NCBI RefSeq assembly: GCF_013778455.1
Contig: NZ_JACEHE010000008.1
Span: forward strand, 1-64,000
Source: Streptomyces himalayensis subsp. himalayensis
GTDB taxonomy: Bacteria > Actinomycetota > Actinomycetes > Streptomycetales > Streptomycetaceae
Direction of reading: 5' to 3'
DNA: 64,000 nt
Numbering within the stretch: the first letter of the stretch is position 1; each line of letters opens with the position of its first letter. Positions 52,739 to 60,714 of the stretch are shown here, piece by piece. The notes under the pieces are model-generated. The model worked only from the letters and a program-made list of their open reading frames with translations. It searched no databases and had not been told where the DNA came from. The position numbers and the translations under genes are program-made.

Positions 52739-53680
52739 TCAGTTGAGGTGTGGCGCGACTTCGGTGCCGAAGGCGCCCATCTGGTCGGTCAGTTCGGTAC
52801 GGCCGCGGCTGCGGAACCGCACCTGGATCTGGTTCACGCCCATCGCGGCGTACGCCCGCAGCGACTCGGCTAGCGCCTCGGGGCGGCCGCTGAGGGTGCG
52901 GCGCCCGACGTCCCAGCCGGGCTCGCCCACGTACAGGGGTTCGGTGATGGCGCCGATGGTGATCGGCTCCGCGATCCCGGCTTCCTCCCTGAGCCTCCTG
53001 AGCCGGGCGATCTGGTGCGGCAGCCGGTCGCGCGGGTCGCCCTGCGGCAGCCAGCCGTCGCCCTTGAGCGCGGCACGGCGTACAGCGGCGGGCGAGGACC
53101 CGCCGACCCAGAGCGGAACCCGGGCCTGGGCGGGCCGGGGCCGCTGCCCGAGCCCCTCGAACGCGTAGAGCTTCCCGTGGTGCTCGGGGAACTCGTCCGG
53201 CCCGAGGGCTGCTTTCAGTGCGTCGATCGCCTCGTCGAGGACGGCTCCCCGCCGCGCGAAGTCGACCCCGAGGGCCTGGAACTCCTCCGGTACATGCCCG
53301 GCGCCGACCCCGAGGACCAGCCGGCCGCCGGAGAGATGGTCGAGCGTCGCGTACTGCTTGGCGGTGACGAGGGGGTGACGGAGCCCGACGACGGCGACAT
53401 GGCTGAGGAGCCGTACGCGCTCGGTCACTCCCGCCAGGAAGGAGAGGGTGGCGACAGGGTCGTACCAGACGGTGCTCATCGCGGGCGCGAGGCGCCGCGG
53501 GATGGCGACGTGGTCGCAGCTCGCGAGGTAGTGGAACCCGGTGCGGTCGGCGATCCGGGCGATCTCGGCGAGATCGGCGGGGCCGGCGCCGGTCTCCCAT
53601 GGCTCGGCGTAGATCGTGCTCTGCGACTGGACGGGGAGCTGCATCCCGTAGACGAGCGCGGGATCTGGACATTGCGCCAT
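52739..53680 (-). CDS. LLM-class F420-type oxidoreductase
   Basis: 313 residues from ATG 53680, two bases after the amidohydrolase stop; the long frame upstream is shadow. Pattern of the F420-dependent subfamily: HYLASCDHVAIPR, TERVRLLSHVAVVGLRHPLV, GRLVLGVGAGHVPEEF and PLWVGGSSPAAVRRAA. Uses F420H2 (made by FbiC) or FMN. Ends NQIQVRFRSRGRTE. Part of the operon amidohydrolase-LLM-SDR. Confidence 0.88.
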   Translation of the reverse strand: MAQCPDPALVYGMQLPVQSQSTIYAEPWETGAGPADLAEIARIADRTGFHYLASCDHVAIPRRLAPAMSTVWYDPVATLSFLAGVTERVRLLSHVAVVGLRHPLVTAKQYATLDHLSGGRLVLGVGAGHVPEEFQALGVDFARRGAVLDEAIDALKAALGPDEFPEHHGKLYAFEGLGQRPRPAQARVPLWVGGSSPAAVRRAALKGDGWLPQGDPRDRLPHQIARLRRLREEAGIAEPITIGAITEPLYVGEPGWDVGRRTLSGRPEALAESLRAYAAMGVNQIQVRFRSRGRTELTDQMGAFGTEVAPHLN

Positions 53681-53682
53681 GG

Positions 53683-54936
53683 CTAGGCCCCCGCTCCTGC
53701 TCCCGCCCAGAGGCCGTCCTCCGTCAGCCCGAGGAGGTCGATGGCGTTGCGTCGTACGATCCGGTCGACGACGTCCGGCGGCAGGTGCCCCATCTGGGCC
53801 TCGCCGACGTCCTTGGACTTCGGCCAGGTGGAGTCGGAGTGCGGGTAGTCGGTCTCGTAGAGGACGTTGGCGACCCCGATGGCGTCCAGGTTCCTGAGCC
53901 CGAAGGCGTCGTCGAAGAAGCAGCCGTACACGTGCTCGGCGAAGAGCTCGGACGGCGGCCGGTGGACCTTGTCCGCCACGCCGCCCCAGGCGCGGTTCTC
54001 CTCCCAGACGACGTCCGCGCGCTCGAGGATGTAGGGGATCCAGCCGATCTGCCCCTCGGCGTACATGACCTTGAGGTTCGGGAAGCGCTCGAACTTGCCG
54101 CTCATCAGCCAGTCGACCATCGAGAAGCAGCAGTTGGCGAAGGTGATGGTGGAGCCGACGGCGGGCGGGGCGTCGGCGGAGGTGCTGGGCATCTTGCTCG
54201 ACGATCCGATGTGCATGGCGATCACGGTGCCGGTCTCGTCGCAGGCGGCCAGGAACGGATCCCAGTCGTCGGTGTGGATGGACGGCAGTCCGAGGTGGGG
54301 CGGGATCTCGGAGAAGGCGACGGCCCGTACGCCGCGCGCGGCGTTGCGGCGGACCTCGGCGGCGGCGAGCTCGGCGTCCCAGAGGGGGATGAGGGTGAGG
54401 GGTATGAGCCGCCCCCGCGCCTCGGGGCCGCACCACTCCTCCACCATCCAGTCGTTGTAGGCCTGGACACCGAGGAGCCCCAGCTCGCGATCCTTGGCCT
54501 CGGTGAAGGTCTGCCCGCAGAAGCGCGGAAAGGTGGGGAAGCAGACGGCGGACTGGACGTGGTTGACGTCCATGTCGGCGAGCCGCTGCCGCACGTCGTA
54601 CGACCCCGGGCGCATCTGCTCGTACGTGATGACCTCGAGTTTGATCTCGTCCCTGTCGTATCCGACGGCGGTGTCGAGGCGGGTCAGGGGCCGGTGCAGG
54701 TCCTCATAGACCCACCAGTCGCCGATCGGGCCGTCGTCGCCCTTGTCGCCCATCACGGGAGCGAACTTGCCGCCCAGGAAGGTCATTTCCTTCAGCGGCG
54801 CCCGGACGATGCGGGGTCCGGTGTCCCGGTACCTGGAGGGGAGCCGGTCCTGCCAGACGTTGGGCGGCTCGACCGTGTGGTCGTCCACCGAGATGATCTT
54901 CGGGAAGGTTTCTTCCGTGGTCGCCGTGGTCTCCAT
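53683..54936 (-). CDS. amidohydrolase_2 family metal-dependent hydrolase
   Basis: 417 residues from ATG 54936; a GTG nine bases earlier is also possible and neither has a strong ribosome site. TIM-barrel amidohydrolase of the ACMSD/gamma-resorcylate decarboxylase branch: IISVDDHTVEPPNVW (DDH replaces HxH at the first metal motif), MHIGSSSKMP with the conserved His, and ETDYPHSDSTWP with the final Asp. Members hydrolyse or decarboxylate ring-cleavage products. First gene of an operon with an LLM oxidoreductase and SDR; operator palindrome 21 bases upstream. Confidence 0.85.
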   Translation of the reverse strand: METTATTEETFPKIISVDDHTVEPPNVWQDRLPSRYRDTGPRIVRAPLKEMTFLGGKFAPVMGDKGDDGPIGDWWVYEDLHRPLTRLDTAVGYDRDEIKLEVITYEQMRPGSYDVRQRLADMDVNHVQSAVCFPTFPRFCGQTFTEAKDRELGLLGVQAYNDWMVEEWCGPEARGRLIPLTLIPLWDAELAAAEVRRNAARGVRAVAFSEIPPHLGLPSIHTDDWDPFLAACDETGTVIAMHIGSSSKMPSTSADAPPAVGSTITFANCCFSMVDWLMSGKFERFPNLKVMYAEGQIGWIPYILERADVVWEENRAWGGVADKVHRPPSELFAEHVYGCFFDDAFGLRNLDAIGVANVLYETDYPHSDSTWPKSKDVGEAQMGHLPPDVVDRIVRRNAIDLLGLTEDGLWAGAGAGA

Positions 54937-54956
54937 ACGGCTCACGGTAGCGTCGA

Positions 54957-54973
54957 TCTGACGAACCGTCAGC
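54957..54973. promoter_or_regulatory. palindromic operator, copy 4
   Basis: TCTGACG-AAC-CGTCAGC, 16 of 17 positions as in copies 1 and 2, directly before the amidohydrolase start and upstream of afsR on the other side. Confidence 0.7.
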
Positions 54974-55066
54974 TATCGTGCGCGGACTCGGTCACCGGTG
55001 ATGACCTTGTGAGAGGCGCTTCCCAGAGCTGACGCATCCGCCATGAACAAGGCAAACTGACGGGTG

Positions 55067-55100
55067 CGTCATGACGGGCGCGTCATGACGCGTCATGACA
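55067..55100. promoter_or_regulatory. array of three CGTCATGACG palindromes before afsR
   Basis: CGTCATGACG at 55067-55076 and 55081-55090, CGTCATGACA at 55091-55100. The centres are 14 and 10 bases apart. Located 68-101 bases upstream of the afsR start, so a plausible binding array for a regulator of afsR. Confidence 0.5.
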
Positions 55101-55167
55101 GGTGTGATGGACGGCTGCGGCGGCGGGCGTGCAGGACGCGTGCAGGACGGCATGCAGGGGGACAGCG

Positions 55168-58125
55168 ATGAGCGATGTACCGCGAGTAGCGGAGGAGCGG
55201 AGTCCGGCACCGGGGCCCGACCCCGAGCAGCCGGCGCTGCGCTTCAGCGTGCTCGGACCGGTACGCGCCTGGCGTGGCGCCGAGCCGCTGCCCACGGGCT
55301 CACCGCAGCAACGCGCCCTGCTGGCCGCCCTGCTGCTCCGCGAGGGCCGCACGGCCACGGCGCACGAACTGATCGACGCCCTGTGGGGCGACGAGCCTCC
55401 GTCCCAGGCCCTGGCGGCCGTCCGTACGTACGCCTCCCGTCTGCGCAAGGTCCTTGACCCGGGCGTCCTGGTCAGCGAGTCGGGCGGCTATGCCATCCGT
55501 ACGGGCGGCCAGGCCCTCGACCTCTCCCTCGCCGAGGAACTGTCGGCGGACGCGGAGAAGGCCCGGAACGCCGGCGACCTGTGCCAGGCCCGCGCCCTGA
55601 TCAACAAGACGCTGGGCCTGTGGGACGGCGAGCCGCTGGCGAACGTACCCGGGCCGTACGCGGAGACGCAGCGGACGAGGCTGGAGGAGTGGCGCCTGCA
55701 GCTGCTGGAATCCCGCCTGGACATGGACCTGGAACAGGGCTGCCACGCGGAGGCGGTCTCGGAACTGACCGCGCTCACGGCCGCGCACCCGCTCCGGGAG
55801 CGGCTGCGCGAGCTGCTGATGCTCGCGCTGTACCGGTCCGGCCGCCAGGCGGAGGCGCTGGCGGTGTACGCGGACACGCGCCGCCTGCTGGCTGACGAAC
55901 TGGGCGTCGACCCGCGCCCCGGCCTGCGGGAACTCCAGCAGCGCATCCTCCAGGCGGACCCGGCGCTGGCGGAACCGTCGGCTCCGGCAGCGGAGCCTGC
56001 GGCTGGGCCGGTACGCCCGGCGCAACTCCCTGCCACGGTCCCTGACTTCACGGGCCGGTCGTCCTTCGTATCCGAACTGAGCGACGTGCTGTCGAGCGCG
56101 GAGGGCCGCGTGATGGCGGTCTCGGCGGTGGCGGGCATCGGCGGCGTCGGCAAGACGACGCTTGCGGTGCACGTGGCGCATGCGGCACGGGCGTCCTTCC
56201 CCGACGGGCAGCTGTACGTGGACCTGCAGGGCGCGGGCCCGAGGCCGGCGGAGCCGGAGACGGTGCTCGGCGCGTTTCTGCGGGCGCTCGGGACGGCGGA
56301 CTCGGCGATTCCGGACTCCCTGGAGGAGCGGTCGGCCCTCTATCGGTCTGTGTTGGACGGCCGCCGGGTGCTGGTCCTGCTGGACAACGCGCGGGACGCG
56401 GCCCAGGTGCGGCCACTGCTGCCGGGCACGGAGGGCTGCGCCGCGCTGGTGACGGCGCGGGTGCGGATGGTGGACCTGGCGGGGGCGCATCTGGTGGACC
56501 TGGACGTGATGTCGCCGGAGGAGGCCCTTCAGCTCTTCACGAAGATCGTGGGCGAGGAACGGGTCGCTTCGGAGCGCGAGGCAGCGCTCGACGTGGTGGC
56601 GGCGTGCGGCTTCCTGCCCCTGGCCATCCGTATCGCGGCGTCCCGCCTGGCGTCGCGGCGGACGTGGACGGTGTCGGTGCTTGCGGCGAAGCTCGCGGAC
56701 GAGCGTCGCCGCCTCGACGAACTCCAGGCGGGCGACCTGGCGGTCAAGGCGACGTTCGAGCTGGGGTACGGCCAGCTGGAGCCGGCGCAGGCGCGGGCGT
56801 TCCGCCTGCTGGGGCTGGCGGACGGCCCGGACATCTCGCTGGCGGCGGCTGCGGCGGTCCTGGACCTCCCGGTGGACTCGACGGAGGACCTGCTCGAGTC
56901 GCTGGTCGACACGTCACTGCTGGAGTCGGCAGCGCCGGGCCGCTACCGCTACCACGACCTGGTCCGCCTCTACGCGCGTGCGTGCGCGGAGCGGGACGAA
57001 CAGCCGCCGAGCGAGCGGGAAGCGGCGATGTCGCGGCTGCTGGATTTCTATCTCGCTACGGCGGCGGGGGTTTATGCGATTGAGCGGCCGGGGGATCGGT
57101 TGGTGGATCACCTGGAGCGGACGGAGTATGCGGGGCTGAGCTTCGGGAACCGGGACACCGCACTGGACTGGCTGTTCGCAGAGGCTGACTGTCTGCTGAC
57201 TTGCGCCCAGCAGGCCGCGAACAGCCGAAGCACTCTTCCGCGGGCAGCTGACCTACTCATGGCCGCAACGGATCTCGCGGAGTCCGGCGCCAACGCCCGT
57301 AGTTACGCGGCTGCGGCCGCTGCAGTCAGCGACGCCGCCGAGCGCTGCGAAGCGCCGCGATCGGAAGCCCGGGCGCGAACGTTCCTCGCTCATGTGCACA
57401 GTCTTTCTGGCCGGTTCAACGATGCTTTCGAACAAGCTGAGCTCGCCGCGACTCTCGTCGTGGCATTCGACGATCCTCTGCTTGCCTGCCGCGTGCCGAA
57501 CCAGCGTGGGCTCATTGCCGCCTACCAAAACCGCCACAGCGACGCGGAGGTCCACTTTCTGCAAGCCATCGACGCCTTCCGCTCAGACGGAAACCGTCCC
57601 GGCGAGGCCAGCGCCCTTTGCAACCTTTCGCGCGTACGCCTCGCTCTATGCCAGACATCAAGTGCCGTCGAGCTGGCCCAGCAAGGAGTCGCGATCTACG
57701 ACGGCTTGGGGTTGACCTTGCGACTGGCCAACGGCCTGTACGCGCTCGGTCTCGCCCTGACTCGAGCGGGCAGATTGAGCGATGCCGCAACCCACCTGTC
57801 GGTCGCCCTGGACCTGTTCCGCGACAGTCGTCAGCGCCTGTGGGAGGGGATGACCAACTTCAGAATCGCCGAAGTGCACCTGGCCGACAGCCGCCCCGCT
57901 CAAGCCGCAGCTCAGGCAGAGCAAGCGCTGGCAATCCTGCGCGGGATCGGAGGGGAGTGGCGCCGAGGGAACGCCCTGACCGTCCTCGGACGAGCGTTGG
58001 CAGGTCTGGGACAGCAGGGGCGGGCGCGAGCTTGCTGGCAGGAAGCACTGTCCATCTTCGAGGAGCTCGGATCGTCCGAGGCTGCTGAGGTACGTGGACT
58101 GCTGGCTCCTGCCGCAGCGGCGTAG
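55168..58125 (+). CDS. afsR: AfsR: SARP-STAND global regulator of secondary metabolism
   Basis: 985 residues (S. coelicolor AfsR is about the same length). Domains: OmpR-like winged helix ~25-115 (RFSVLGPVRAWRG start), BTAD ~120-270 (WDGEPLANVPGPYAETQR; LREELMLALYRSGRQAEA-like), NB-ARC ~295-560 with P-loop AGIGGVGKTT (Lys329) and VLLDNARDAAQVRPLLPG, then helical arm and TPRs to the end. In S. coelicolor it is phosphorylated by AfsK and related kinases and switches on afsS. ATG 55168 chosen at GGGGACAGCG. Codon use becomes clearly less GC-biased from about 57,150 (residue ~660), that is over the TPR part. afsS follows directly. Confidence 0.92.
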   Translation: MSDVPRVAEERSPAPGPDPEQPALRFSVLGPVRAWRGAEPLPTGSPQQRALLAALLLREGRTATAHELIDALWGDEPPSQALAAVRTYASRLRKVLDPGVLVSESGGYAIRTGGQALDLSLAEELSADAEKARNAGDLCQARALINKTLGLWDGEPLANVPGPYAETQRTRLEEWRLQLLESRLDMDLEQGCHAEAVSELTALTAAHPLRERLRELLMLALYRSGRQAEALAVYADTRRLLADELGVDPRPGLRELQQRILQADPALAEPSAPAAEPAAGPVRPAQLPATVPDFTGRSSFVSELSDVLSSAEGRVMAVSAVAGIGGVGKTTLAVHVAHAARASFPDGQLYVDLQGAGPRPAEPETVLGAFLRALGTADSAIPDSLEERSALYRSVLDGRRVLVLLDNARDAAQVRPLLPGTEGCAALVTARVRMVDLAGAHLVDLDVMSPEEALQLFTKIVGEERVASEREAALDVVAACGFLPLAIRIAASRLASRRTWTVSVLAAKLADERRRLDELQAGDLAVKATFELGYGQLEPAQARAFRLLGLADGPDISLAAAAAVLDLPVDSTEDLLESLVDTSLLESAAPGRYRYHDLVRLYARACAERDEQPPSEREAAMSRLLDFYLATAAGVYAIERPGDRLVDHLERTEYAGLSFGNRDTALDWLFAEADCLLTCAQQAANSRSTLPRAADLLMAATDLAESGANARSYAAAAAAVSDAAERCEAPRSEARARTFLAHVHSLSGRFNDAFEQAELAATLVVAFDDPLLACRVPNQRGLIAAYQNRHSDAEVHFLQAIDAFRSDGNRPGEASALCNLSRVRLALCQTSSAVELAQQGVAIYDGLGLTLRLANGLYALGLALTRAGRLSDAATHLSVALDLFRDSRQRLWEGMTNFRIAEVHLADSRPAQAAAQAEQALAILRGIGGEWRRGNALTVLGRALAGLGQQGRARACWQEALSIFEELGSSEAAEVRGLLAPAAAA

Positions 58126-58151
58126 CCACGTACTCCCGCATCACGACGACA

Positions 58152-58173
58152 CGTTCATCGTTCGTTTATCGCC
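58152..58173 (+). promoter_or_regulatory. AfsR/PHO-box-like direct repeat upstream of afsS
   Basis: Two 11-base direct repeats, CGTTCATCGTT and CGTTTATCGCC. AfsR and PhoP bind overlapping 11-base direct repeats of GTTCAYC type at the -35 region of afsS in S. coelicolor, so this is a good candidate for the same competitive site. The afsS start is about 170 bases downstream. Confidence 0.6.
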
Positions 58174-58342
58174 GAGCGTCACTCTGATGTCTGTCGATCC
58201 GTCGCGTCGGGGGGCAGACGGCCGACGCAAGGCCCTACGCCCTAGGGTGAGCGGCCACCGAGGAGTCCGTCCGGCAGCCCACGGGGGAGCGGCCGGGCGG
58301 ACTCCGCCAATTCCAGGAACCAGGCCCGGAAGGACAGACGCG

Positions 58343-58507
58343 ATGAGCGAGAAGAAGGTCGTTGAAGTCAAGCCGCTCGACGAGCACATGACGGGCGGCA
58401 GCGAGGACGGCGACGTCAAGCCGCTCGACGAGCACATGACGGGCGGCACCGAAGACGGCGACGTCAAGCCGCTCGACGAGCACATGACGACGGAACCATC
58501 CAACTAG
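58343..58507 (+). CDS. afsS: AfsS-like small regulatory protein
   Basis: 54 residues with three copies of VKPLDEHMT at 9-17, 25-33 and 41-49, a perfect 16-residue period joined by GG(S/T)EDGD. AfsS of S. coelicolor (63 residues, called sigma-factor-like) has repeats of TxDNHMP and lies directly downstream of afsR, as here. It stimulates antibiotic production by an unclear mechanism. GAAGGA precedes ATG 58343. The Asn of DNHM is Glu in all three repeats. Followed by a strong hairpin. Confidence 0.8.
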   Translation: MSEKKVVEVKPLDEHMTGGSEDGDVKPLDEHMTGGTEDGDVKPLDEHMTTEPSN

Positions 58508-58523
58508 CCCATCTCAACGGGGG

Positions 58524-58563
58524 ATCGGCCGCGGCGGCGCGGAGGGGAGCCGTCGCGGCCGAT
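58524..58563 (+). terminator. hairpin terminator after afsS
   Basis: Arms ATCGGCCGCGGCGGC and GCCGTCGCGGCCGAT pair at 14 of 15 positions around a 10-base loop, 17 bases after the afsS stop. No T-run, as usual in Streptomyces. Confidence 0.75.
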
Positions 58564-58686
58564 GCATGTACGGAGAAAGAATCCGGCCCATCTCTGGCGC
58601 GAACCGTGCGAGCAGCTCGAACAGTTGCCACTGGCGTCGCTACGGTCCCTGTGCGCACGGAAGTCCCGTCTCCCCAAGGAGTTGGA

Positions 58687-58842
58687 ATGACCCGCACCAA
58701 GAAGATCCTCGTGACTGTCGCCGTCGCGGCCGCGGCTGCTCTCGGCACGGCTGGCACGGCGATGGCGGACACCCACATCACGGTGACGCCGCAGGACAAT
58801 CACGCCACGGTCATCACCCCCCAGGACAACCACGCCGGCTGA
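58687..58842 (+). CDS. secreted mini-peptide with DNH repeats
   Basis: 51 residues from ATG 58687 behind AAGGAG. Residues 1-27 are a signal peptide (MTRTKKIL, Ala/Val-rich core, cleavage after AMA). The mature ~24-residue peptide is DTHITVTPQDNHATVITPQD followed by NHAG, that is two copies of TPQDNHA nine residues apart. The DNH core recalls the TxDNHMP repeats of AfsS, whose gene ends 180 bases upstream in the same direction. Its location outside the cell would be new for this motif. Function unknown. Confidence 0.7.
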   Translation: MTRTKKILVTVAVAAAAALGTAGTAMADTHITVTPQDNHATVITPQDNHAG

Positions 58843-58913
58843 TCAGTCCCAGCTCGCAACGAGGGCCGGGCGCGTCCGCTTGGCCCCCGTTGCCGTTCAG
58901 CGAACCGTCCGCA

Positions 58914-59285
58914 CTACGCCTCCCCCACCTCACACCACACCGTCTTGCCCGCCACCTCCTGCTCCACACCCCACCGCAGCGCCACCGCATCGAGCAGGGC
59001 CAGGCCACGCCCGGCCTCGTCGTCAGCCGTGGCGGGTACGAGGACAGGGATGGCGCACTGGTGAGGATCCGTGACCTCGACACGGGTTCGCCCGCCGCCG
59101 CACTCCACGCGTACGCGTACGGGCGTCCCCTCCCCCAGATGCCGGATGACGTTGCCCACCAGCTCGGTGACACAGAGCTGGACGTCGGCGCAGGGAGCGC
59201 CCACGTACTCGCGCACGCTCCGGCGCAGCTCGGGCACGGCCTTGGGGAGGGCCAGCAGGTCGACCTCCAAGCGCACCGCGTTCAC
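58914..59285 (-). CDS. anti-sigma-type ATP-binding protein (HATPase_c_2)
   Basis: 123 residues from GTG 59285. RsbW/SpoIIAB-like GHKL fold: VTELVGNVIRH with the N-box Asn, and DDEAGRGLALLDAVALRWG with the G1/G2 loops. Streptomyces has dozens of these small kinases or binding proteins; many accompany XRE/DUF397 pairs such as that at 59660-60692, probably as modulators. The GTG start overlaps the predicted original stop of the preceding small gene. Confidence 0.82.
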   Translation of the reverse strand: MNAVRLEVDLLALPKAVPELRRSVREYVGAPCADVQLCVTELVGNVIRHLGEGTPVRVRVECGGGRTRVEVTDPHQCAIPVLVPATADDEAGRGLALLDAVALRWGVEQEVAGKTVWCEVGEA

Positions 59286-59523
59286 TGGGCCGCCGCCTCA
59301 CGGAGGGCCCTAGCAGACTGCGCGCAGTGGCGGTGTTGCAGTTGCCGAGCGCGACCAGCCCCGCCGGAGGCAGATACGTACCCGCGAAGGACGGCAGGTC
59401 GGCGCGGAGGGAGGGGAGGGTGATGCCGTGTACGGCGAGGGCGTCGCGCAGTTCGTCCACGCAGCGGGTTACGTCGTCGGCGGTCGGGCTGGCGGGTGCG
59501 TGACGGTCCTGGCTCGTGTTCAT
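59282..59523 (-). pseudogene. small hypothetical gene with apparent frameshift
   Basis: ATG 59523 (AGGAAGG upstream) opens MNTSQDRHAPASPTADDVTR and continues to LVALGNCNTATARSLL. As written the frame then runs on antifamily for 80 more codons through the whole ATPase gene. One base change of frame near 59,315 would give ALREAAAQ and a stop at 59282-59284, forming a neat TGA/GTG overlap with the ATPase start. The 242-base length is not a multiple of three, as expected for a lost base. Likely an intact ~80-residue partner in relatives. Confidence 0.5.
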
Positions 59524-59659
59524 CGGTGTACGCCTTCCTGTGCGCTCTGTAATGAACCAGTCACACCGTGACGTGAAGCGGCGTACCGTAAAAGGGGTTT
59601 GGGTTCCCGGCTGCGAATCGCGGAACTGAGCGCGGAAGACGTGGAATTGGCGGTAGTCC

Positions 59660-60511
59660 ATGGTGCGACGCAAGGACATCGACGGCTCGGAAAGCGTCCC
59701 CTGCTTCTACGGCAAGGAGTTGCGGTGGAAGCGGGAGGAGGCGGGGCTCACGCTTCAGCAGCTGGTCGAGGGCAGCTTCTACGGGCAGAGCCACCTCAGC
59801 GAGATCGAGCGCGGCGAGCGCCGCATGCCCCGCGACCTCGCAGAACACGTGGACCGGGTGCTGAAGACCGACGGGTTCTTCGCCCGCCGCTGCGAGGAGG
59901 TACGCAAGGCCCGGCGGGCCGGGCACGCCTGGTACTTCGAGAAGGTCCTGGAGGCGGAGAAGCACGCGGAGGTCGAGGAGTGGTGCCCGACCCTCATTCC
60001 GGGGCTGCTCCAGACTGAGGCGTACGCCCGAGCCGTAGTCCGGGCTACGCATCCCCTCGAACCGCAGGAGAAGACAGACGCGAAGGTGCACGCCCGGCTG
60101 GCGCGTGCCCGCCTCTTCGACGACGACCCCACGACGCCCGAGTACTGGGCGATCCTGCACGAGTCGCTACTACGGCTGCCGTCCCTCCCGCCGGAGGCGA
60201 TGGCCGAACAGCTCGCCCATATTGCGGCGTTGGCTCGTCGGCCCCGGATCACTCCACAGATCCTTCCGTGGAATTGCGGGGCACATCCTCTGATGCTCGG
60301 CGCCGTCAAGACGATGGCCTTCCCCGACGCCCCGCCGATGGTCTACACGGAGTCGCCGTACAGCGGCGACACCATCGAGGATCCGGCCCTCGTGAAGCAG
60401 TACCGCAAGGCATACGATCGGCTCAGGGCCGCCGCACTGCCGCCTGAGGCGTCCCTCGCCATGATCGAGGATGCGGCTGAGGACTACCGAAATGGCAAAC
60501 AACGCCTTTGA
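59660..60511 (+). CDS. XRE-family regulator with DUF5753 domain
   Basis: 283 residues. HTH at ~15-75 (KELRWKREEAGLTLQQLVEG; GQSHLSEIERGERRMP) and DUF5753 from ~95 (WCPTLIPGLLQTEAYARAVV; RPRITPQILPWNCGAHPLML). Second locus of this kind in the window. It overlaps the DUF397 gene that follows by 20 bases, so the pair is translationally linked, and it diverges from the ATPase module. Such sets resemble the abaA/whiJ regulator loci of S. coelicolor. Confidence 0.88.
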   Translation: MVRRKDIDGSESVPCFYGKELRWKREEAGLTLQQLVEGSFYGQSHLSEIERGERRMPRDLAEHVDRVLKTDGFFARRCEEVRKARRAGHAWYFEKVLEAEKHAEVEEWCPTLIPGLLQTEAYARAVVRATHPLEPQEKTDAKVHARLARARLFDDDPTTPEYWAILHESLLRLPSLPPEAMAEQLAHIAALARRPRITPQILPWNCGAHPLMLGAVKTMAFPDAPPMVYTESPYSGDTIEDPALVKQYRKAYDRLRAAALPPEASLAMIEDAAEDYRNGKQRL

Positions 60512-60692
60512 CTTGAGCGCCGCGCACTGGAGGAAGAGCAGCTACAGCAACGGCGACGGCGGCGACTGCGTCGAGGTAGCCGACGGCCTCCCCGGAGTCG
60601 TCCCGGTCCGGGACTCCAAGGTGCAGGACGGCCCCGTACTGCTGTTCCGGACCCCTGCCTGGACCGCCTTCATGGCCGGAGTGAAGCGCTGA
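60492..60692 (+). CDS. DUF397 protein
   Basis: 66 residues from ATG 60492, overlapping the regulator's end. Family pattern: HWRKSSYSNGDGGDCVEVAD, VPVRDSKVQDGPVLLF and AWTAFMAGVKR. Presumed partner of the XRE regulator encoded just upstream. Confidence 0.88.
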   Translation: MANNAFDLSAAHWRKSSYSNGDGGDCVEVADGLPGVVPVRDSKVQDGPVLLFRTPAWTAFMAGVKR

Positions 60693-60714
60693 CCCAACTC
60701 TCTGTGCGGCAATT

